This document shows positions 20,400 to 31,974 of a stretch of DNA of 64,000 bases, piece by piece. The stretch is taken from positions 124,001 to 188,000 of the forward strand of contig DRHW01000004.1 of the NCBI GenBank assembly GCA_011053005.1. The letters are read 5' to 3'. The notes beneath the pieces were generated by a model. It saw nothing but the letters and a program-made list of their open reading frames with translations. It did not search any database and was not told the origin of the DNA. This stretch comes from Methylophaga sp. (GTDB lineage: Bacteria; Pseudomonadota; Gammaproteobacteria; Nitrosococcales; Methylophagaceae). Every line of letters begins with the position of its first letter. Position 1 is the stretch's first letter. The position numbers and the translations under genes are program-made.

Positions 20400-23300
20400 A
20401 TGGCTACAGAAATTGGTTTCATCAAAGGACTTATCGGTTTAGCTATTGCCACAGCAGCGGATGGTTCGCAACGCACATTGCAGGTTGGCGATAAAGTATT
20501 TGCTAATGAAATTGTGAGCACAGGTGCCGCAGGCGCTGTTGAGATCGAATTTACTGATGGTAGCATCATGGATCTAGGCAGAAATTCGCAAGCGATCCTC
20601 GATAATGAAGTGCTTGACCCACAACAAGCGGCGCCAGCACAAACAGCAGTGCAAGATGATGTTGATGCATTACAACAAGCCTTATTAGATGGTGCCGATC
20701 CAACACTAGTTGGCGAGGCGACGGCTGCTGGTGCAGGAACTCAGTCAGGTAATGAAGGCCATACGCCCGTTACTGTACAGTACTTAGCGCCGCAAGCTCC
20801 TGTAACAAGTGGATTTGATACAACGGGTCCTGGTGTTATTTTTCCTGTTGTTATTGACGAAATTTACGAAGAGGATTTGGGACTTCTCGCTAATGATTCG
20901 CCAATTGATCCTGATCAACCTATTGTCATCGAAAATGGCCTTCCTAGCGCATCAAACGATTCAAATACAGTTTTCGAAGATCAAGCTGACTTTAATAGTT
21001 TGGCAGGAACTGGCACAGGTTTTATCGACGACCGCGGTGACTTTGTACAGCAAGTCGCAACTGGAAATGTCCTTGCTAATGATGACTTTGGTGATGATGG
21101 TGCAGGAGGTTTAGTGTCTGTAACCTACACAGGCGGGAGCACGGGAGTAACAACCTCGGTGGTTGGTGGCGTTACCACATTAGAAATGGCTGATCCTGAT
21201 TCGCCTGCAACAGGTCCGATTTGGACTCTAACCGTCGAAACCAATGGCGACTATACCTTCACCCTTAATAAGCCATATGCTCATAGCGGATCTGGTGCAG
21301 ATACTGCCCAAGAATCATTCCAATACACGATTCAAGATGGTAATGGTGATACTGCATCAGCTGTCTTAACTTTGAATATTGTTGATGATGTGCCAACGAT
21401 TTCTGCAACACAACCTGCTGGCCCAACACTACCAACCTACGAGTTCACGATTACCAATCATGATGAAGTTAGTTCGGCAGGTTTTCATAATAGCTATGGT
21501 TATTACATTAAAGATTCAGATGGTAATCCAACAAACGGTGTTGTTGTTTGGGATGATGTTCACGATAAAGATACCGTGCCAGTAACGGTTACAGGCTATA
21601 CACCAGATCAAATAGGCTTCTTTATTATTCCAAATGGTGATAGTAATTCTTTTCTTGAAGATAATACTCCGGTGAGTTTTAGTTTTGTGAATGGACAGTG
21701 GCAAGTTTTTTCTGGAACAACGCCTATAGTTGGTAGTGGTGCACATGTATATTTTGACGATGCTGGCCTGAATAAAGATTCCCAACAGCATGTTGTTGAT
21801 AATGGACTTACTGGTAATCAAAACTGGGAAGATAAACCGATACCCAGCGGTGATAAAGACTTCAATGACGTCAATATTAATGTCGAGTGGAAAGTGACTG
21901 AGGGAACAGGAAAATTATTAACTGTTGATGAAACAGCATTAGCGGATGGTGATGATGCGACGACGGCATCTGCGACAGTGGCGTTGGCTGGATCATTTGC
22001 GATAACTGCTGGGGCTGATGGTCTTGGTTCTGTTGGCTATGAACTTGGTTTAGTTGCTCAAGACGCTGATTCTGGGCTAGTTGACACTGGTTCAAATAAT
22101 GCTGTGTTGTTAAGAACTAATGCTGCTGGTGATATAGAGGGATATGTTGCTGATGGTGTGGTATTTACCTTAACCGTTAATACAGCAACGGGTGAAGTAA
22201 CGCTGACTCAATTACGCGCTGTTGTTCATGGTAATCCAGCTGACAGTGATGAATCAACATCGCCAGCAACAATTAACGATGGCTTGATTGTATTGACGGC
22301 GACGGTTACTGACGGTGATGGTGATACCGCAAGTGACAGTATTGATCTGGGTACGTTGATTGCCTTTGAAGATGATGGTCCAACTGCAGTTGCAGATAAT
22401 ACGATAACGACTAATGAAGATACGCCGATTGTTATAAATGTTTTAGCAAATGATAATCTGGGTGCAGATAATGCGACGGTTACAAATCATACTCAAGCTA
22501 CAAACGGGACAGTTGTGTTAAATGATGATGGCACATTTACCTATACACCATCGGCTAATTATTCTGGTGCTGATTCCTTTAGTTACACGCTAACAGATGG
22601 AGATGGTGATACATCAACCGCTTTGGTCAGTATTGGTGTCACTCCCGTGGCTGATGCACCAACATTGTTGATGAGCGTTGGTGCTGCAACAACGATTGTT
22701 GGTGATAATCTCGTTATTAATGGTAGTTTTGAAGATGTTAGCGGCAAAAATGCTAATGGCGGAAAAGTTACCGATCAGCCAATCGCTGATGGTGGTCTTG
22801 TCTCAAGAATCTCAATTCCTGGTTGGACTACAGTCTCGGGTCCAGCCATGGAGCCTCATGATCAGAATCATGCTGGCGTAGGCACTACTGATGGTGTGCA
22901 TTATATGGACTTGGGCGGCACACCGGGTAATACTTCAATAGAGCAAAAATTTAGTTCACTGGTTGCTGGTCAAACCTATCAGTTATCATTTGATTTCAGA
23001 GACAAAGCGGCTATGCAAGAAAGCGGTCAAGCTGGTCAAGATTCTGGTGTGATGAATGTGGTATGGAATGGTGCTGTCATTGCTACTGTTCAAGGCAATA
23101 ACACTGACAGCTGGGATACACTAACAATCAACGTGGAAGCGACGGGTAATGATAGTTTAGTATATGCTGAAGTAGGGGATAGTGATGACAATTGGGGCAT
23201 AGCACTTGATAATGTTCAGTTACATGGCGTTGCATACAGTTACGAACTTTCAGTATTGGGTGGATTAACCGATGTGGATGGCAGTGAATCATTAAGTGGA

Positions 23301-23936
23301 GTGACAATATCTAACTTACCTGATGGTGCAACCATTACTAGTGATGCAAATGCTGATGGTACTTACGAGCCTGGAACGTTGACGATAACATCGGATCATC
23401 AATTGTCGGCGACAGAAGTTAATAACATTACGGGTGAAATAACATCAACAGATGGTGCGAGCACCGCGACGACAGTTGAAACAGCTAAGGTCGTATTTGA
23501 AGGGTTAGATGCTACTGGTGAAACAGCTAACTTATTGATCGAAGGTGATGGGAGTGCAAATAAGATTATCGGCGGCGCTGGCGATGACATTATCTTTGGC
23601 GGAGCAGGAAATGATATGCTGACTGGTGGTGCTGGTTCTGATACCTTTGTTTGGAATCAAGCTGATCTTGGTACTGCTGGAACAGCAGCACTGGATACGG
23701 TGACAGACTTTGACGTTAATCATGATGTATTGAATTTATCTGATTTATTATCCGATGCTTCTCATACTATCGAAGGAATTTCGACAGGTACTGATAATCA
23801 TTTACAGTTAAATATCAACGATACAAGTGGAAATACTGTTCAACAAATTGATTTACAAGGCGTATCTGCGGGTACTGATGTAAATGCAACGCTCAATTCA
23901 TTAATAGCTTCGGGTGCAATTAACGACGGTATTTAA
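20400..23936 (+). CDS. LapA-like RTX adhesin with N-terminal retention module
   Basis: A 1178-residue surface protein exported by type I secretion. Residues 1-110 are a LapA-type retention module (start MATEIGFIKGLIGLA; VGDKVFANEIVSTG). They end in TAAG at 108-111, the di-alanine motif cut by the periplasmic protease LapG when c-di-GMP is low. A DUF4114-like region follows (about 360-480), then a T1SS-repeat region (about 515-655), a cadherin-like/tandem repeat (TTNEDTPIVINVLANDN, about 665-750) and a jelly-roll-like region starting NLVINGSFED (about 769-920). C-terminal RTX repeats (GGAGDDIIFGGAGND, about 1058-1075) and a type I secretion tail complete it. The size is small for LapA. No lapBCDEG genes are in the window. 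Confidence 0.88.
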   Translation: MATEIGFIKGLIGLAIATAADGSQRTLQVGDKVFANEIVSTGAAGAVEIEFTDGSIMDLGRNSQAILDNEVLDPQQAAPAQTAVQDDVDALQQALLDGADPTLVGEATAAGAGTQSGNEGHTPVTVQYLAPQAPVTSGFDTTGPGVIFPVVIDEIYEEDLGLLANDSPIDPDQPIVIENGLPSASNDSNTVFEDQADFNSLAGTGTGFIDDRGDFVQQVATGNVLANDDFGDDGAGGLVSVTYTGGSTGVTTSVVGGVTTLEMADPDSPATGPIWTLTVETNGDYTFTLNKPYAHSGSGADTAQESFQYTIQDGNGDTASAVLTLNIVDDVPTISATQPAGPTLPTYEFTITNHDEVSSAGFHNSYGYYIKDSDGNPTNGVVVWDDVHDKDTVPVTVTGYTPDQIGFFIIPNGDSNSFLEDNTPVSFSFVNGQWQVFSGTTPIVGSGAHVYFDDAGLNKDSQQHVVDNGLTGNQNWEDKPIPSGDKDFNDVNINVEWKVTEGTGKLLTVDETALADGDDATTASATVALAGSFAITAGADGLGSVGYELGLVAQDADSGLVDTGSNNAVLLRTNAAGDIEGYVADGVVFTLTVNTATGEVTLTQLRAVVHGNPADSDESTSPATINDGLIVLTATVTDGDGDTASDSIDLGTLIAFEDDGPTAVADNTITTNEDTPIVINVLANDNLGADNATVTNHTQATNGTVVLNDDGTFTYTPSANYSGADSFSYTLTDGDGDTSTALVSIGVTPVADAPTLLMSVGAATTIVGDNLVINGSFEDVSGKNANGGKVTDQPIADGGLVSRISIPGWTTVSGPAMEPHDQNHAGVGTTDGVHYMDLGGTPGNTSIEQKFSSLVAGQTYQLSFDFRDKAAMQESGQAGQDSGVMNVVWNGAVIATVQGNNTDSWDTLTINVEATGNDSLVYAEVGDSDDNWGIALDNVQLHGVAYSYELSVLGGLTDVDGSESLSGVTISNLPDGATITSDANADGTYEPGTLTITSDHQLSATEVNNITGEITSTDGASTATTVETAKVVFEGLDATGETANLLIEGDGSANKIIGGAGDDIIFGGAGNDMLTGGAGSDTFVWNQADLGTAGTAALDTVTDFDVNHDVLNLSDLLSDASHTIEGISTGTDNHLQLNINDTSGNTVQQIDLQGVSAGTDVNATLNSLIASGAINDGI

Positions 23937-23956
23937 AAGTTAAATTTGTTTGATAG

Positions 23957-23985
23957 AAATAAGGCATCTTTGGATGCCTTATTTT
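23957..23985 (+). terminator. Rho-independent terminator after the adhesin gene
   Basis: A 12-bp stem (23957-23968 with 23973-23984), G/C-rich in the centre, with a TTTG loop and a T-rich 3' arm. It lies 20 bases after the adhesin stop. Confidence 0.85.
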
Positions 23986-24140
23986 ATGGCAAAGATTATT
24001 GTGGCTAGAAAAATATATGGTCAATCAACGCTAACGAAGCTGGTTAATAACAATAAAAAAGACTCTTAAATGTGAAATCAATCATGACGAAAATGAATTG
24101 AATAATAAAATATCAAAAATGATAGTAAAACCTAGTCACT

Positions 24141-24168
24141 TTGACGTGATATTAAAATAGAGTATGAT
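24141..24168 (+). promoter_or_regulatory. Sigma-70 promoter of the thrS operon
   Basis: TTGACG (24141-24146), a 16-base spacer and TATGAT (24163-24168) lie about 160 bases upstream of thrS. The start would fall near 24175, leaving a leader of about 155 bases. Confidence 0.65.
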
Positions 24169-24261
24169 ACGCCCGCTATTAGGTTTATCAAGTTAGACCT
24201 TTATTTTATAGGATAGAAAGTAGTGGTTTGAAACACCAACATCTATCAACTGACATAATAG

Positions 24262-24290
24262 AAGGCACCTTAAGGTGCTTTTTTGGTTTT
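24262..24290 (+). terminator. Terminator-like attenuator in the thrS leader
   Basis: An 8-bp stem (24262-24269 with 24274-24281, loop TTAA) is followed at once by a T-rich tract. It sits inside the thrS leader, about 40 bases before the start codon and after a likely promoter. It is therefore placed as a leader attenuator rather than an end-of-operon terminator; attenuation itself is inferred. Confidence 0.65.
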
Positions 24291-24329
24291 TACGGCCCTT
24301 TGTATCGGCCACAACCGGAATAAAATTAT

Positions 24330-26255
24330 ATGATTACTGTAACGCTTCCCGATGGCGGTCAACGCCAGTTTGATCACCCCGTTTCAATTTTTGATGTTGC
24401 TAATGATATTGGTGCAGGTTTAGCCCGTGCAGCATTGGCTGGTAAGGTTAATGGCCAATTAGTCGATACATCTCATGTTATTGATCGAAATGCTGATATC
24501 TCAATCATTACAGAACGAGATGAAGAAGGGCTGGATATTATTAGGCATTCGACATCGCACTTGATGGCGCAAGCGGTGAAACAGTTATTTCCTGAAGCGC
24601 AAGTGACCATTGGTCCTGTAATTGAAAACGGCTTTTATTACGATTTTTCTTATCCTAAAGGTTTTACACCTGAAGACTTAACAAGAATCGAAAAACGTAT
24701 GGAAGAATTGGTGAAGCAAGATTTGCCCGTTATCCGTCAAGAAGTCTCACGCGAAGCGGGTATTGAAAAATTCCGTAATATGGGCGAAGCGTACAAGGCG
24801 GAAATTTTAGAAGATATTCCTACAGGACAAACCTTATCGTTATATGGACAAGGTGATTTTGTTGATCTATGCCGTGGTCCACATGTACCGAGCACGGGTA
24901 AATTAAAAGCATTTAAATTGATGAAACTTGCTGGTGCTTATTGGCGTGGTAATTCTGACAATGAAATGCTGCAACGTATTTACGGTACAGCATGGACTGA
25001 TAAAAAAGCGTTAAAAGAATACCTTTTCCGTCTAGAAGAAGCAGAAAAACGTGATCACCGTAAAATAGGTAAAACACTGGATTTATTTCATAATCAAGAA
25101 GAAGCGCCAGGCATGGTGTTTTGGCATGATAACGGCTGGCGGATTTATCGCGAAGTAGAAAATTACATTCGTGATATTTTACAAAATAATGATTATCAAG
25201 AAGTACGTACACCGCAAGTAGTTGATCGTTCATTGTGGGAAAAGTCAGGTCATTGGGACAAATTTGGTGACATGATTTTTACAACGCATTCAGATAATCG
25301 GGATTATGCAATTAAACCGATGAACTGCCCATGTCACGTACAAATCTTCAATCAAGGTTTAAAAAGTTATCGTGACTTGCCATTACGCATGGCTGAATTT
25401 GGTTCATGTCACCGAAATGAACCATCAGGTACATTACACGGTTTGATGCGTTTACGTAGCTTCACCCAAGATGATGCGCACATTTTCTGTACTGAAGATC
25501 AAATTCAGTCTGAAGTCTCAACATTTATGGATTTATTAAAAGATGTTTATGCAGACTTTGGTTTTAATGAAATCATCGTCAAATTATCGACCAGACCGGA
25601 AAATCGCGTAGGTAGTGATGAGGTATGGGATAAAGCAGAACATGCACTTGAACGCGCTTTAAATGACAAAGGTTTAGCATGGGATTTACAGCCTGGTGAA
25701 GGCGCTTTTTATGGTCCTAAAATCGAGTTTTCATTGAAAGACTGTTTAGGTCGAGTGTGGCAGTGCGGCACTATACAAGTTGATTTCTCAATGCCTGGTC
25801 GTTTAGATGCAGCTTATGTTGCCGATGATGGTAGTAAGCAAGTTCCCGTAATGTTACACCGTGCAATATTGGGATCATTGGAAAGATTTATTGGTATTTT
25901 GATCGAAGAATACGCGGGCTCTTTCCCAACTTGGTTAGCGCCACGTCAAGTTGTTGTGATGGGAATTAGTCAAAATCAATCTGAATATGCCAAAAAAATC
26001 ACCAAAGAATTACAAAATAATGGTTTTAGAGCAGATATAGACTTGAGAAATGAGAAGATAGGCTTTAAAATACGCGAACATACATTGCGCCGCGTTCCTT
26101 ATCTGATTATACTTGGGGATCGTGAAGCACAAGAAAACTCCGTAGCAGTACGAACTCGTAAGGGTGACGATTTAGGTGTTATGACACTTGAAGATTTCGT
26201 CAGTACCTTAAGGACCGATATTGCTAATCGAGGCCGAATTATTTTAGAGGATTAA
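24330..26255 (+). CDS. thrS: Threonyl-tRNA synthetase
   Basis: Charges tRNA-Thr. The 641-residue class II synthetase has an N-terminal TGS domain (1-62), an editing/SAD domain (about 63-225, with [10 protein letters not shown]), a catalytic core with [10 protein letters not shown] (zinc-ligand Cys) and [15 protein letters not shown], and a C-terminal anticodon-binding domain from about 535. It opens the classic thrS-infC-rpmI-rplT-pheST operon. The leader contains a promoter and a terminator-like stem. Confidence 0.98.
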   Translation: MITVTLPDGGQRQFDHPVSIFDVANDIGAGLARAALAGKVNGQLVDTSHVIDRNADISIITERDEEGLDIIRHSTSHLMAQAVKQLFPEAQVTIGPVIENGFYYDFSYPKGFTPEDLTRIEKRMEELVKQDLPVIRQEVSREAGIEKFRNMGEAYKAEILEDIPTGQTLSLYGQGDFVDLCRGPHVPSTGKLKAFKLMKLAGAYWRGNSDNEMLQRIYGTAWTDKKALKEYLFRLEEAEKRDHRKIGKTLDLFHNQEEAPGMVFWHDNGWRIYREVENYIRDILQNNDYQEVRTPQVVDRSLWEKSGHWDKFGDMIFTTHSDNRDYAIKPMNCPCHVQIFNQGLKSYRDLPLRMAEFGSCHRNEPSGTLHGLMRLRSFTQDDAHIFCTEDQIQSEVSTFMDLLKDVYADFGFNEIIVKLSTRPENRVGSDEVWDKAEHALERALNDKGLAWDLQPGEGAFYGPKIEFSLKDCLGRVWQCGTIQVDFSMPGRLDAAYVADDGSKQVPVMLHRAILGSLERFIGILIEEYAGSFPTWLAPRQVVVMGISQNQSEYAKKITKELQNNGFRADIDLRNEKIGFKIREHTLRRVPYLIILGDREAQENSVAVRTRKGDDLGVMTLEDFVSTLRTDIANRGRIILED

Positions 26256-26259
26256 CGCG

Positions 26260-26775
26260 ATCGCTACTGATGACAAAAAACTGAATGGTGAAATAACCGC
26301 CAAAGAAGTTCGCCTAACAGGCGCAGATGGTGAGCAATTAGGCGTAGTGCCTTTAGCGCAAGCTAAAGCACTTGCTGAAGAAGCAGAGTTAGATTTGGTG
26401 GAGATTTCTGCGCAAGCAACGCCACCAGTTTGCCGTATTATGGATTACGGTAAGTTTGTATTTGAGACTAATAAGCAGAAAGCAATTGCTAAAAAGAAGC
26501 AAAAACAAATTGTGGTCAAGGAGATTAAGTTCAGACCGGGCACAGAAGATGGGGATTATCGGGTAAAACTACGCAACCTGATACGTTTCTTGGAAGAGGG
26601 TAATAAAACTAAAGTCAGTCTTAGATTTCGTGGACGCGAAATGGCACATCAGGACTTAGGATTAAAGTTACTTGAACGAGTAGCTGAAGATCTTAAAGAA
26701 CTGTCAATTGTCGAACAACGTCCTAAGAAAGAAGGGCGTCAAATGATTATGGTTTTAGCACCCAGTAAAAAATAA
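26260..26775 (+). CDS. infC: Translation initiation factor IF-3, non-AUG start
   Basis: A 171-residue factor that prevents subunit joining and discriminates against non-standard start codons. The IF-3 N-domain is already recognisable at [19 protein letters not shown], well before any in-frame ATG or GTG. I place the start at ATC (26260), nine bases after AGAGG (26246-26250). ATT at 26251, overlapping the thrS stop, is also in frame but lies only one base from that Shine-Dalgarno. A GTG at 26347 would remove 29 conserved residues. Non-AUG starts are the known device by which IF-3 represses its own gene (AUU in E. coli). Confidence 0.9.
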   Translation: MATDDKKLNGEITAKEVRLTGADGEQLGVVPLAQAKALAEEAELDLVEISAQATPPVCRIMDYGKFVFETNKQKAIAKKKQKQIVVKEIKFRPGTEDGDYRVKLRNLIRFLEEGNKTKVSLRFRGREMAHQDLGLKLLERVAEDLKELSIVEQRPKKEGRQMIMVLAPSKK

Positions 26776-26812
26776 ATTAATTTAATAAAATACGAATGCG
26801 GAGTTCGAAATA

Positions 26813-27010
26813 ATGCCAAAATTAAAAACACATAGAGGTGCTGCAAAGCGCTTCAAACTTACTGGTAGCGGTAAGTTCAAACGCTCACAAGCGTTTACCA
26901 GCCACATCCTTACTAAGAAGAGCACAAAGCGGAAACGCCAATTGCGTTCGACATTGATGGTTTGTAAAGCCGATCATCGATCAGTTCGTAAAATGTTGCC
27001 AAATCTATAA
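26813..27010 (+). CDS. rpmI: 50S ribosomal protein L35
   Basis: A 65-residue, strongly basic protein ([20 protein letters not shown]) of the large subunit, of typical length and in its conserved place between infC and rplT. In E. coli this pair is repressed by L20 binding upstream of rpmI; the same control is likely but not demonstrated here. Confidence 0.98.
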   Translation: MPKLKTHRGAAKRFKLTGSGKFKRSQAFTSHILTKKSTKRKRQLRSTLMVCKADHRSVRKMLPNL

Positions 27011-27028
27011 TTATTAAGGAGTTATCTC

Positions 27029-27388
27029 ATGCCAAGAGTTAAACGTGGTGTAGTCGCTCATGCGCGACATAAGAAAGTTATCGATCAGGCCAAAGGTTAC
27101 CAAGGTCGTCGTAAAAATGTATATCGTGTAGCTGTCCAAGCTGTAACTAAAGCAGGACAATACGCATACCGCGATCGTCGTCAGAAAAAACGTACTTTCC
27201 GTACTTTATGGATTGCACGTATTAATGCTGGTGCACGTGAATGTGGAATGTCTTACAGTCGTATGATTAATGGTTTGAAAAGAGCCAATATCGTTATCGA
27301 TCGTAAAGTACTTGCTGATATCGCAATGCATGACTCAGCAGCATTTGCTGTTATCGCTGAAAAAGCGAAAGCGGCTTTAGCTGAGTAA
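27029..27388 (+). CDS. rplT: 50S ribosomal protein L20
   Basis: A 119-residue basic protein ([20 protein letters not shown]) required for early 50S assembly and, in E. coli, the repressor of rpmI-rplT translation. A clear AAGGAG Shine-Dalgarno precedes it. A strong terminator follows, separating it from pheST. Confidence 0.98.
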   Translation: MPRVKRGVVAHARHKKVIDQAKGYQGRRKNVYRVAVQAVTKAGQYAYRDRRQKKRTFRTLWIARINAGARECGMSYSRMINGLKRANIVIDRKVLADIAMHDSAAFAVIAEKAKAALAE

Positions 27389-27432
27389 TACTGCCTTACT
27401 TATATACAAGTAATATTGCAGTATGTTGATAG

Positions 27433-28533
<1,101 letters not shown>

Positions 28534-28548
28534 TTTTGAGATAACACA

Positions 28549-30927
28549 ATGAAATTTAGTGAAAAATGGTTACGTGAATGGGTCAATCCTAACGTCGATA
28601 CAGCAACATTAAGTGCTCAGTTAACCCTTGCCGGTTTAGAAGTTGATGCGATTGAACTGGTAGCGGGTGATTTTAGCGGTGTGCTTGTTGGACAAGTGGT
28701 TGCTGTAGAACCGCATCCAGATGCTGACAAATTACGTTTATGTAAAGTTGATGTCGCGGCGGAAGAATTACTGTCTATCGTCTGCGGTGCTGCAAATGTT
28801 CGTTTAGATTTAAAGATCCCTGTTGCGGTTATCGGCTCAGTTTTGCCAGGTAATTTTAAAATCAAAAAAGCCAAATTACGTGGCATTGAATCATTTGGTA
28901 TGCTGTGTTCGGCAAAAGAACTCGGGATGGTTGAAAATGCTGATGGTTTGATGGAACTTGCTGTCGATGCGCCTGTAGGTGAAGATTTTAGAAAATATTT
29001 AGATCTTGATGATGTATCGATTGATGTTGATCTAACACCAAATCGAAGTGATTGTTTAGGCATTGCAGGTATCGCTCGCGAAGTCGGCGTATTGACTGGC
29101 TGTGATCTCACTAACTGGCCTAAAGAAGCCGTTATTGAGCAAAGTTCAAAACAGTTAGAAGTAAAAGTTGAAGCTCCTGGTGCTTGTCCTCGCTATGTTG
29201 GTCGGGTGATTGAAAATATTAATGTTAAAGCAACAACACCGACATGGATGCAAGAAAAATTACGCCGTAGTGGTGTGCGTTCAATCAGTCCTGTCGTCGA
29301 TATTACTAACTATGTGATGTTAGAACTTGGGCAACCGATGCATGCTTTTGATTTAAAAGCATTAAATGGCGCCATCAAGGTCAGAATGGCTAAACAAGGT
29401 GAAAAATTAACCTTATTAGATGGTCAAGAAGTCACTGTCAGCGAAACAAGTTTAGTGATTGCTGATGATGCTTCTCCGCTAGCACTTGCCGGCATTATGG
29501 GCGGCAAATCATCAAGCGTTACTGATGCAACAAAGCATTTATTTCTAGAAGCGGCTTTCTTTAATCCTCTCGCGATTGCTGGCCGCGCACGTGAATATGG
29601 CTTGCATACAGATTCATCACATCGTTTTGAACGTGGTGTTGATCCTGAATTACCAAAATTAGCAATTGAACGCGCTACTACTTTATTGTTAGAAATTGTC
29701 GGTGGTCAGGCGGGTCCTATCACTGAAGTGGTATCACAATCGGAGTTGCCACAAGCACGAGTCATTACATTACGTGCAAAAAGAATTAAACGTGTTTTAG
29801 GTATTGATATTGCTCCTGCGCAGGTTGAAGATCAATTGACACGTTTAGGTTTGACTGTAGTTGCTAATGATGAAGGTTGGCAAGTTACTGCGCCAAGTTT
29901 CCGTTTTGATATTGCAATTGAAGTCGACTTAATTGAAGAACTTGGTCGTTTATATGGTTATGATAAATTACCAAAAACACGTCCACAAGGTACAGTTTTA
30001 AGCGCAGATATTTCGGAACATACATTGGCAACCCAACGTTTACAGGCATTGCTTGTTGATCGTGGTTACCAAGAAGCGATCACCTACAGCTTTGTTGATC
30101 CAACTCTTCAACAACATTTAGCCATTGAAGGCGAACAGGCAATTGCTTTAGCGAATCCAATTTCAGCTGATTTGTCTGTGATGCGAACCTCATTGTGGCC
30201 GGGTCTGATACAGGCGATGGTTCGCAATCTCAATAGACAACACGAGCGTGTGCGTTTGTTTGAAGTGGGTCGTGTATTTACTGGCACAAGTGATAATGTT
30301 GAACAACATCGTCATATTGGTGGTGTATTGTGTGGTAGCCGTTATGCTGAACAATGGTCAGAAAAACAACGTCCTGTTGATTTTTTTGACGCAAAAGCGG
30401 ATGTGGAAGCTTTGTTGGATTTAGGAAATGAAGATAATATTCATTTTGTCGCAGAGGCACATCCTGCTCTACATCCAGGACAATCAGCGCGTATCTATAA
30501 AAATGAACAGGCAATTGGTTGGATAGGCGCATTGCATCCTCGATTGAATAAGCCTTTAGATATCGATTGTAGGGTTTATGCATTCGAATTGACATTGTCA
30601 TCTGTACTGGCTGCAAAAGTACCTTCATTTACGCCTTTATCACGTTTTCCTGCACTTCGTCGAGACTTAGCGTTGGTTGTTGATGCTAAGACAACAGCAG
30701 GTGAAATTGAACATTGCTTGAATGACATAGAATCTGATATTCTTGTGTCAATTCAACTGTTTGACGTTTATAGTGGAGCAGGTATCGAGCAGGGCAAGAA
30801 GAGTATTGCTGTTGCTTTTCAACTTCAACATGCTGAGCGTACATTGACTGATGAAGATGTTGATGTGCTAATGCAGACCGTAACACAAAAATTAGAACAA
30901 CACGTCGGTGCAACGATTAGATCGTAA
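28549..30927 (+). CDS. pheT: Phenylalanyl-tRNA synthetase beta subunit
   Basis: A 792-residue partner of PheS that binds the tRNA and edits Tyr-tRNA-Phe. The domains in order are an N-terminal tRNA-binding OB domain (about 38-150), B1/B3/B4 editing domains (about 200-400), B5 (about 405-475), a catalytic-like core, and a C-terminal ferredoxin-fold anticodon-binding domain (about 700-790, FPALRRDLALVVD). It starts 15 bases after pheS. Confidence 0.98.
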   Translation: MKFSEKWLREWVNPNVDTATLSAQLTLAGLEVDAIELVAGDFSGVLVGQVVAVEPHPDADKLRLCKVDVAAEELLSIVCGAANVRLDLKIPVAVIGSVLPGNFKIKKAKLRGIESFGMLCSAKELGMVENADGLMELAVDAPVGEDFRKYLDLDDVSIDVDLTPNRSDCLGIAGIAREVGVLTGCDLTNWPKEAVIEQSSKQLEVKVEAPGACPRYVGRVIENINVKATTPTWMQEKLRRSGVRSISPVVDITNYVMLELGQPMHAFDLKALNGAIKVRMAKQGEKLTLLDGQEVTVSETSLVIADDASPLALAGIMGGKSSSVTDATKHLFLEAAFFNPLAIAGRAREYGLHTDSSHRFERGVDPELPKLAIERATTLLLEIVGGQAGPITEVVSQSELPQARVITLRAKRIKRVLGIDIAPAQVEDQLTRLGLTVVANDEGWQVTAPSFRFDIAIEVDLIEELGRLYGYDKLPKTRPQGTVLSADISEHTLATQRLQALLVDRGYQEAITYSFVDPTLQQHLAIEGEQAIALANPISADLSVMRTSLWPGLIQAMVRNLNRQHERVRLFEVGRVFTGTSDNVEQHRHIGGVLCGSRYAEQWSEKQRPVDFFDAKADVEALLDLGNEDNIHFVAEAHPALHPGQSARIYKNEQAIGWIGALHPRLNKPLDIDCRVYAFELTLSSVLAAKVPSFTPLSRFPALRRDLALVVDAKTTAGEIEHCLNDIESDILVSIQLFDVYSGAGIEQGKKSIAVAFQLQHAERTLTDEDVDVLMQTVTQKLEQHVGATIRS

Positions 30928-30961
30928 GCTGGATAGAAAAAAGAAATATTAGAGGATAGAC

Positions 30962-31258
30962 ATGGCACTGACAAAAGCCGACATGACAGAACAACTATAC
31001 GACGAGTTGGGATTTAACAAACGCGAAGCTAAAGAATTAGTAGAAATGTTTTTTGAAGAAATTCGTGGTGCTTTAGAATCTGGTGAACATGTTAAATTAT
31101 CAGGATTCGGTAACTTTGAGTTAAGAGACAAAAGTGAACGACCAGGCAGAAATCCAAAAACAGGTGAAGAAATTCCAATTTCAGCACGTCGTGTAGTCAC
31201 CTTTCGTCCAGGGCAAAAACTAAAAGCTAGGGTGGATAATTATGTTAGAAGCGAGTAA
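30962..31258 (+). CDS. ihfA: Integration host factor alpha subunit
   Basis: A 98-residue HU/IHF-family DNA-bending protein. The beta-arm motif [20 protein letters not shown] with the intercalating proline is present, and the N-terminus [20 protein letters not shown] is IhfA-like. It follows pheT, as in E. coli, and overlaps the MerR-type gene by 17 bases. Confidence 0.97.
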   Translation: MALTKADMTEQLYDELGFNKREAKELVEMFFEEIRGALESGEHVKLSGFGNFELRDKSERPGRNPKTGEEIPISARRVVTFRPGQKLKARVDNYVRSE

Positions 31259-31619
31259 CAATAACGAATTACCGGTTATTCCAGGTAAACGCTACTTTGC
31301 CATTGGTGAAGTGAGCGAGTTGTGTGGTGTTAAGCCCCACGTTTTACGTTATTGGGAGCAAGAGTTCTCGCAGCTTAAGCCGGTTAAACGCCGTGGTAAT
31401 AGACGTTATTATCAGCGACATGATGTTGTTTTAATTCGTGAAATTCGTGAGTTATTATATGAGCAAGGTTTCACTATCGGTGGCGCTCGCCAACGTCTTG
31501 AAGCAGAAGTGAAAACTAAACCAGAAGTTGTAGTACCTGTACAAGATAATAAAAAACACGTTATCCATGAAATGTTGGAAGAGCTACAACAAATTCATGC
31601 TTTATTTAGCATAAAATAA
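31242..31619 (+). CDS. MerR-family transcriptional regulator
   Basis: A 125-residue protein with an N-terminal winged HTH of the MerR type ([22 protein letters not shown], given here only as a region at residues 18-40). It continues through [27 protein letters not shown] and a short C-terminal helix. This small MerR-like gene next to ihfA is widespread in proteobacteria; its targets are unknown. The short C-terminus has no cysteine metal-binding motif. Confidence 0.9.
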   Translation: MLEASNNNELPVIPGKRYFAIGEVSELCGVKPHVLRYWEQEFSQLKPVKRRGNRRYYQRHDVVLIREIRELLYEQGFTIGGARQRLEAEVKTKPEVVVPVQDNKKHVIHEMLEELQQIHALFSIK

Positions 31620-31635
31620 TATTGTCGTATTGTTT

Positions 31636-31661
31636 CTGACTAGTTCATTTTGACTAGTCAG
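31636..31661 (+). terminator. Inverted repeat after the MerR-type gene
   Basis: CTGACTAG (31636-31643) and CTAGTCAG (31654-31661) form a perfect 8-bp stem with a 10-base loop, 16 bases after the stop. There is no strong T-run, so it is a weak or Rho-assisted terminator at best. The 278-base gap to tRNA-Pro holds nothing else I can support; a TATAAT at 31813-31818 lacks a matching -35. Confidence 0.5.
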
Positions 31662-31897
31662 GAATTCTCTCCATTTTATTTAGAAAGTTTTTTTAGTACA
31701 GGCTCCGATTTTAAAAGCTCTAAGCAGAGCGTAGTAAGCTTTCGTTTTATCGGACAAACAAAAAAGTCCTCAGGTGGCAGATATGCTTTTAATACATTGC
31801 TTTCTGTGAATGTATAATCTCCACCTATTCATCAAGCGTCTTATCGGAAAAGTTATAAAGATTGCTAAGTAACATAAGTATTTGATTTTATTACAGT

Positions 31898-31974
31898 CGG
31901 GGCATGGCGCAGTCTGGTAGCGCACTTGTCTGGGGGACAAGGGGTCGCAGGTTCAAATCCTGCTGTTCCGACCA
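31898..31974 (+). tRNA. tRNA-Pro (GGG)
   Basis: A 77-base cloverleaf. The acceptor CGGGGCA pairs with TGTTCCG (two wobbles). The anticodon stem CTTGT/ACAAG encloses loop CTGGGGG, giving anticodon GGG. The T arm contains GGTTCAAATCC. The CCA end is encoded. Confidence 0.97.

Noticed and set aside
28617-29111. 164-residue antisense frame in pheT
   Set aside because: A Ser/Thr/Pro-rich shadow of the pheT coding frame, with no independent support.
31797-31818. Promoter for tRNA-Pro from TTGCTT and TATAAT
   Set aside because: The spacer is only 10 bases, and no acceptable -35 lies 16-18 bases upstream.
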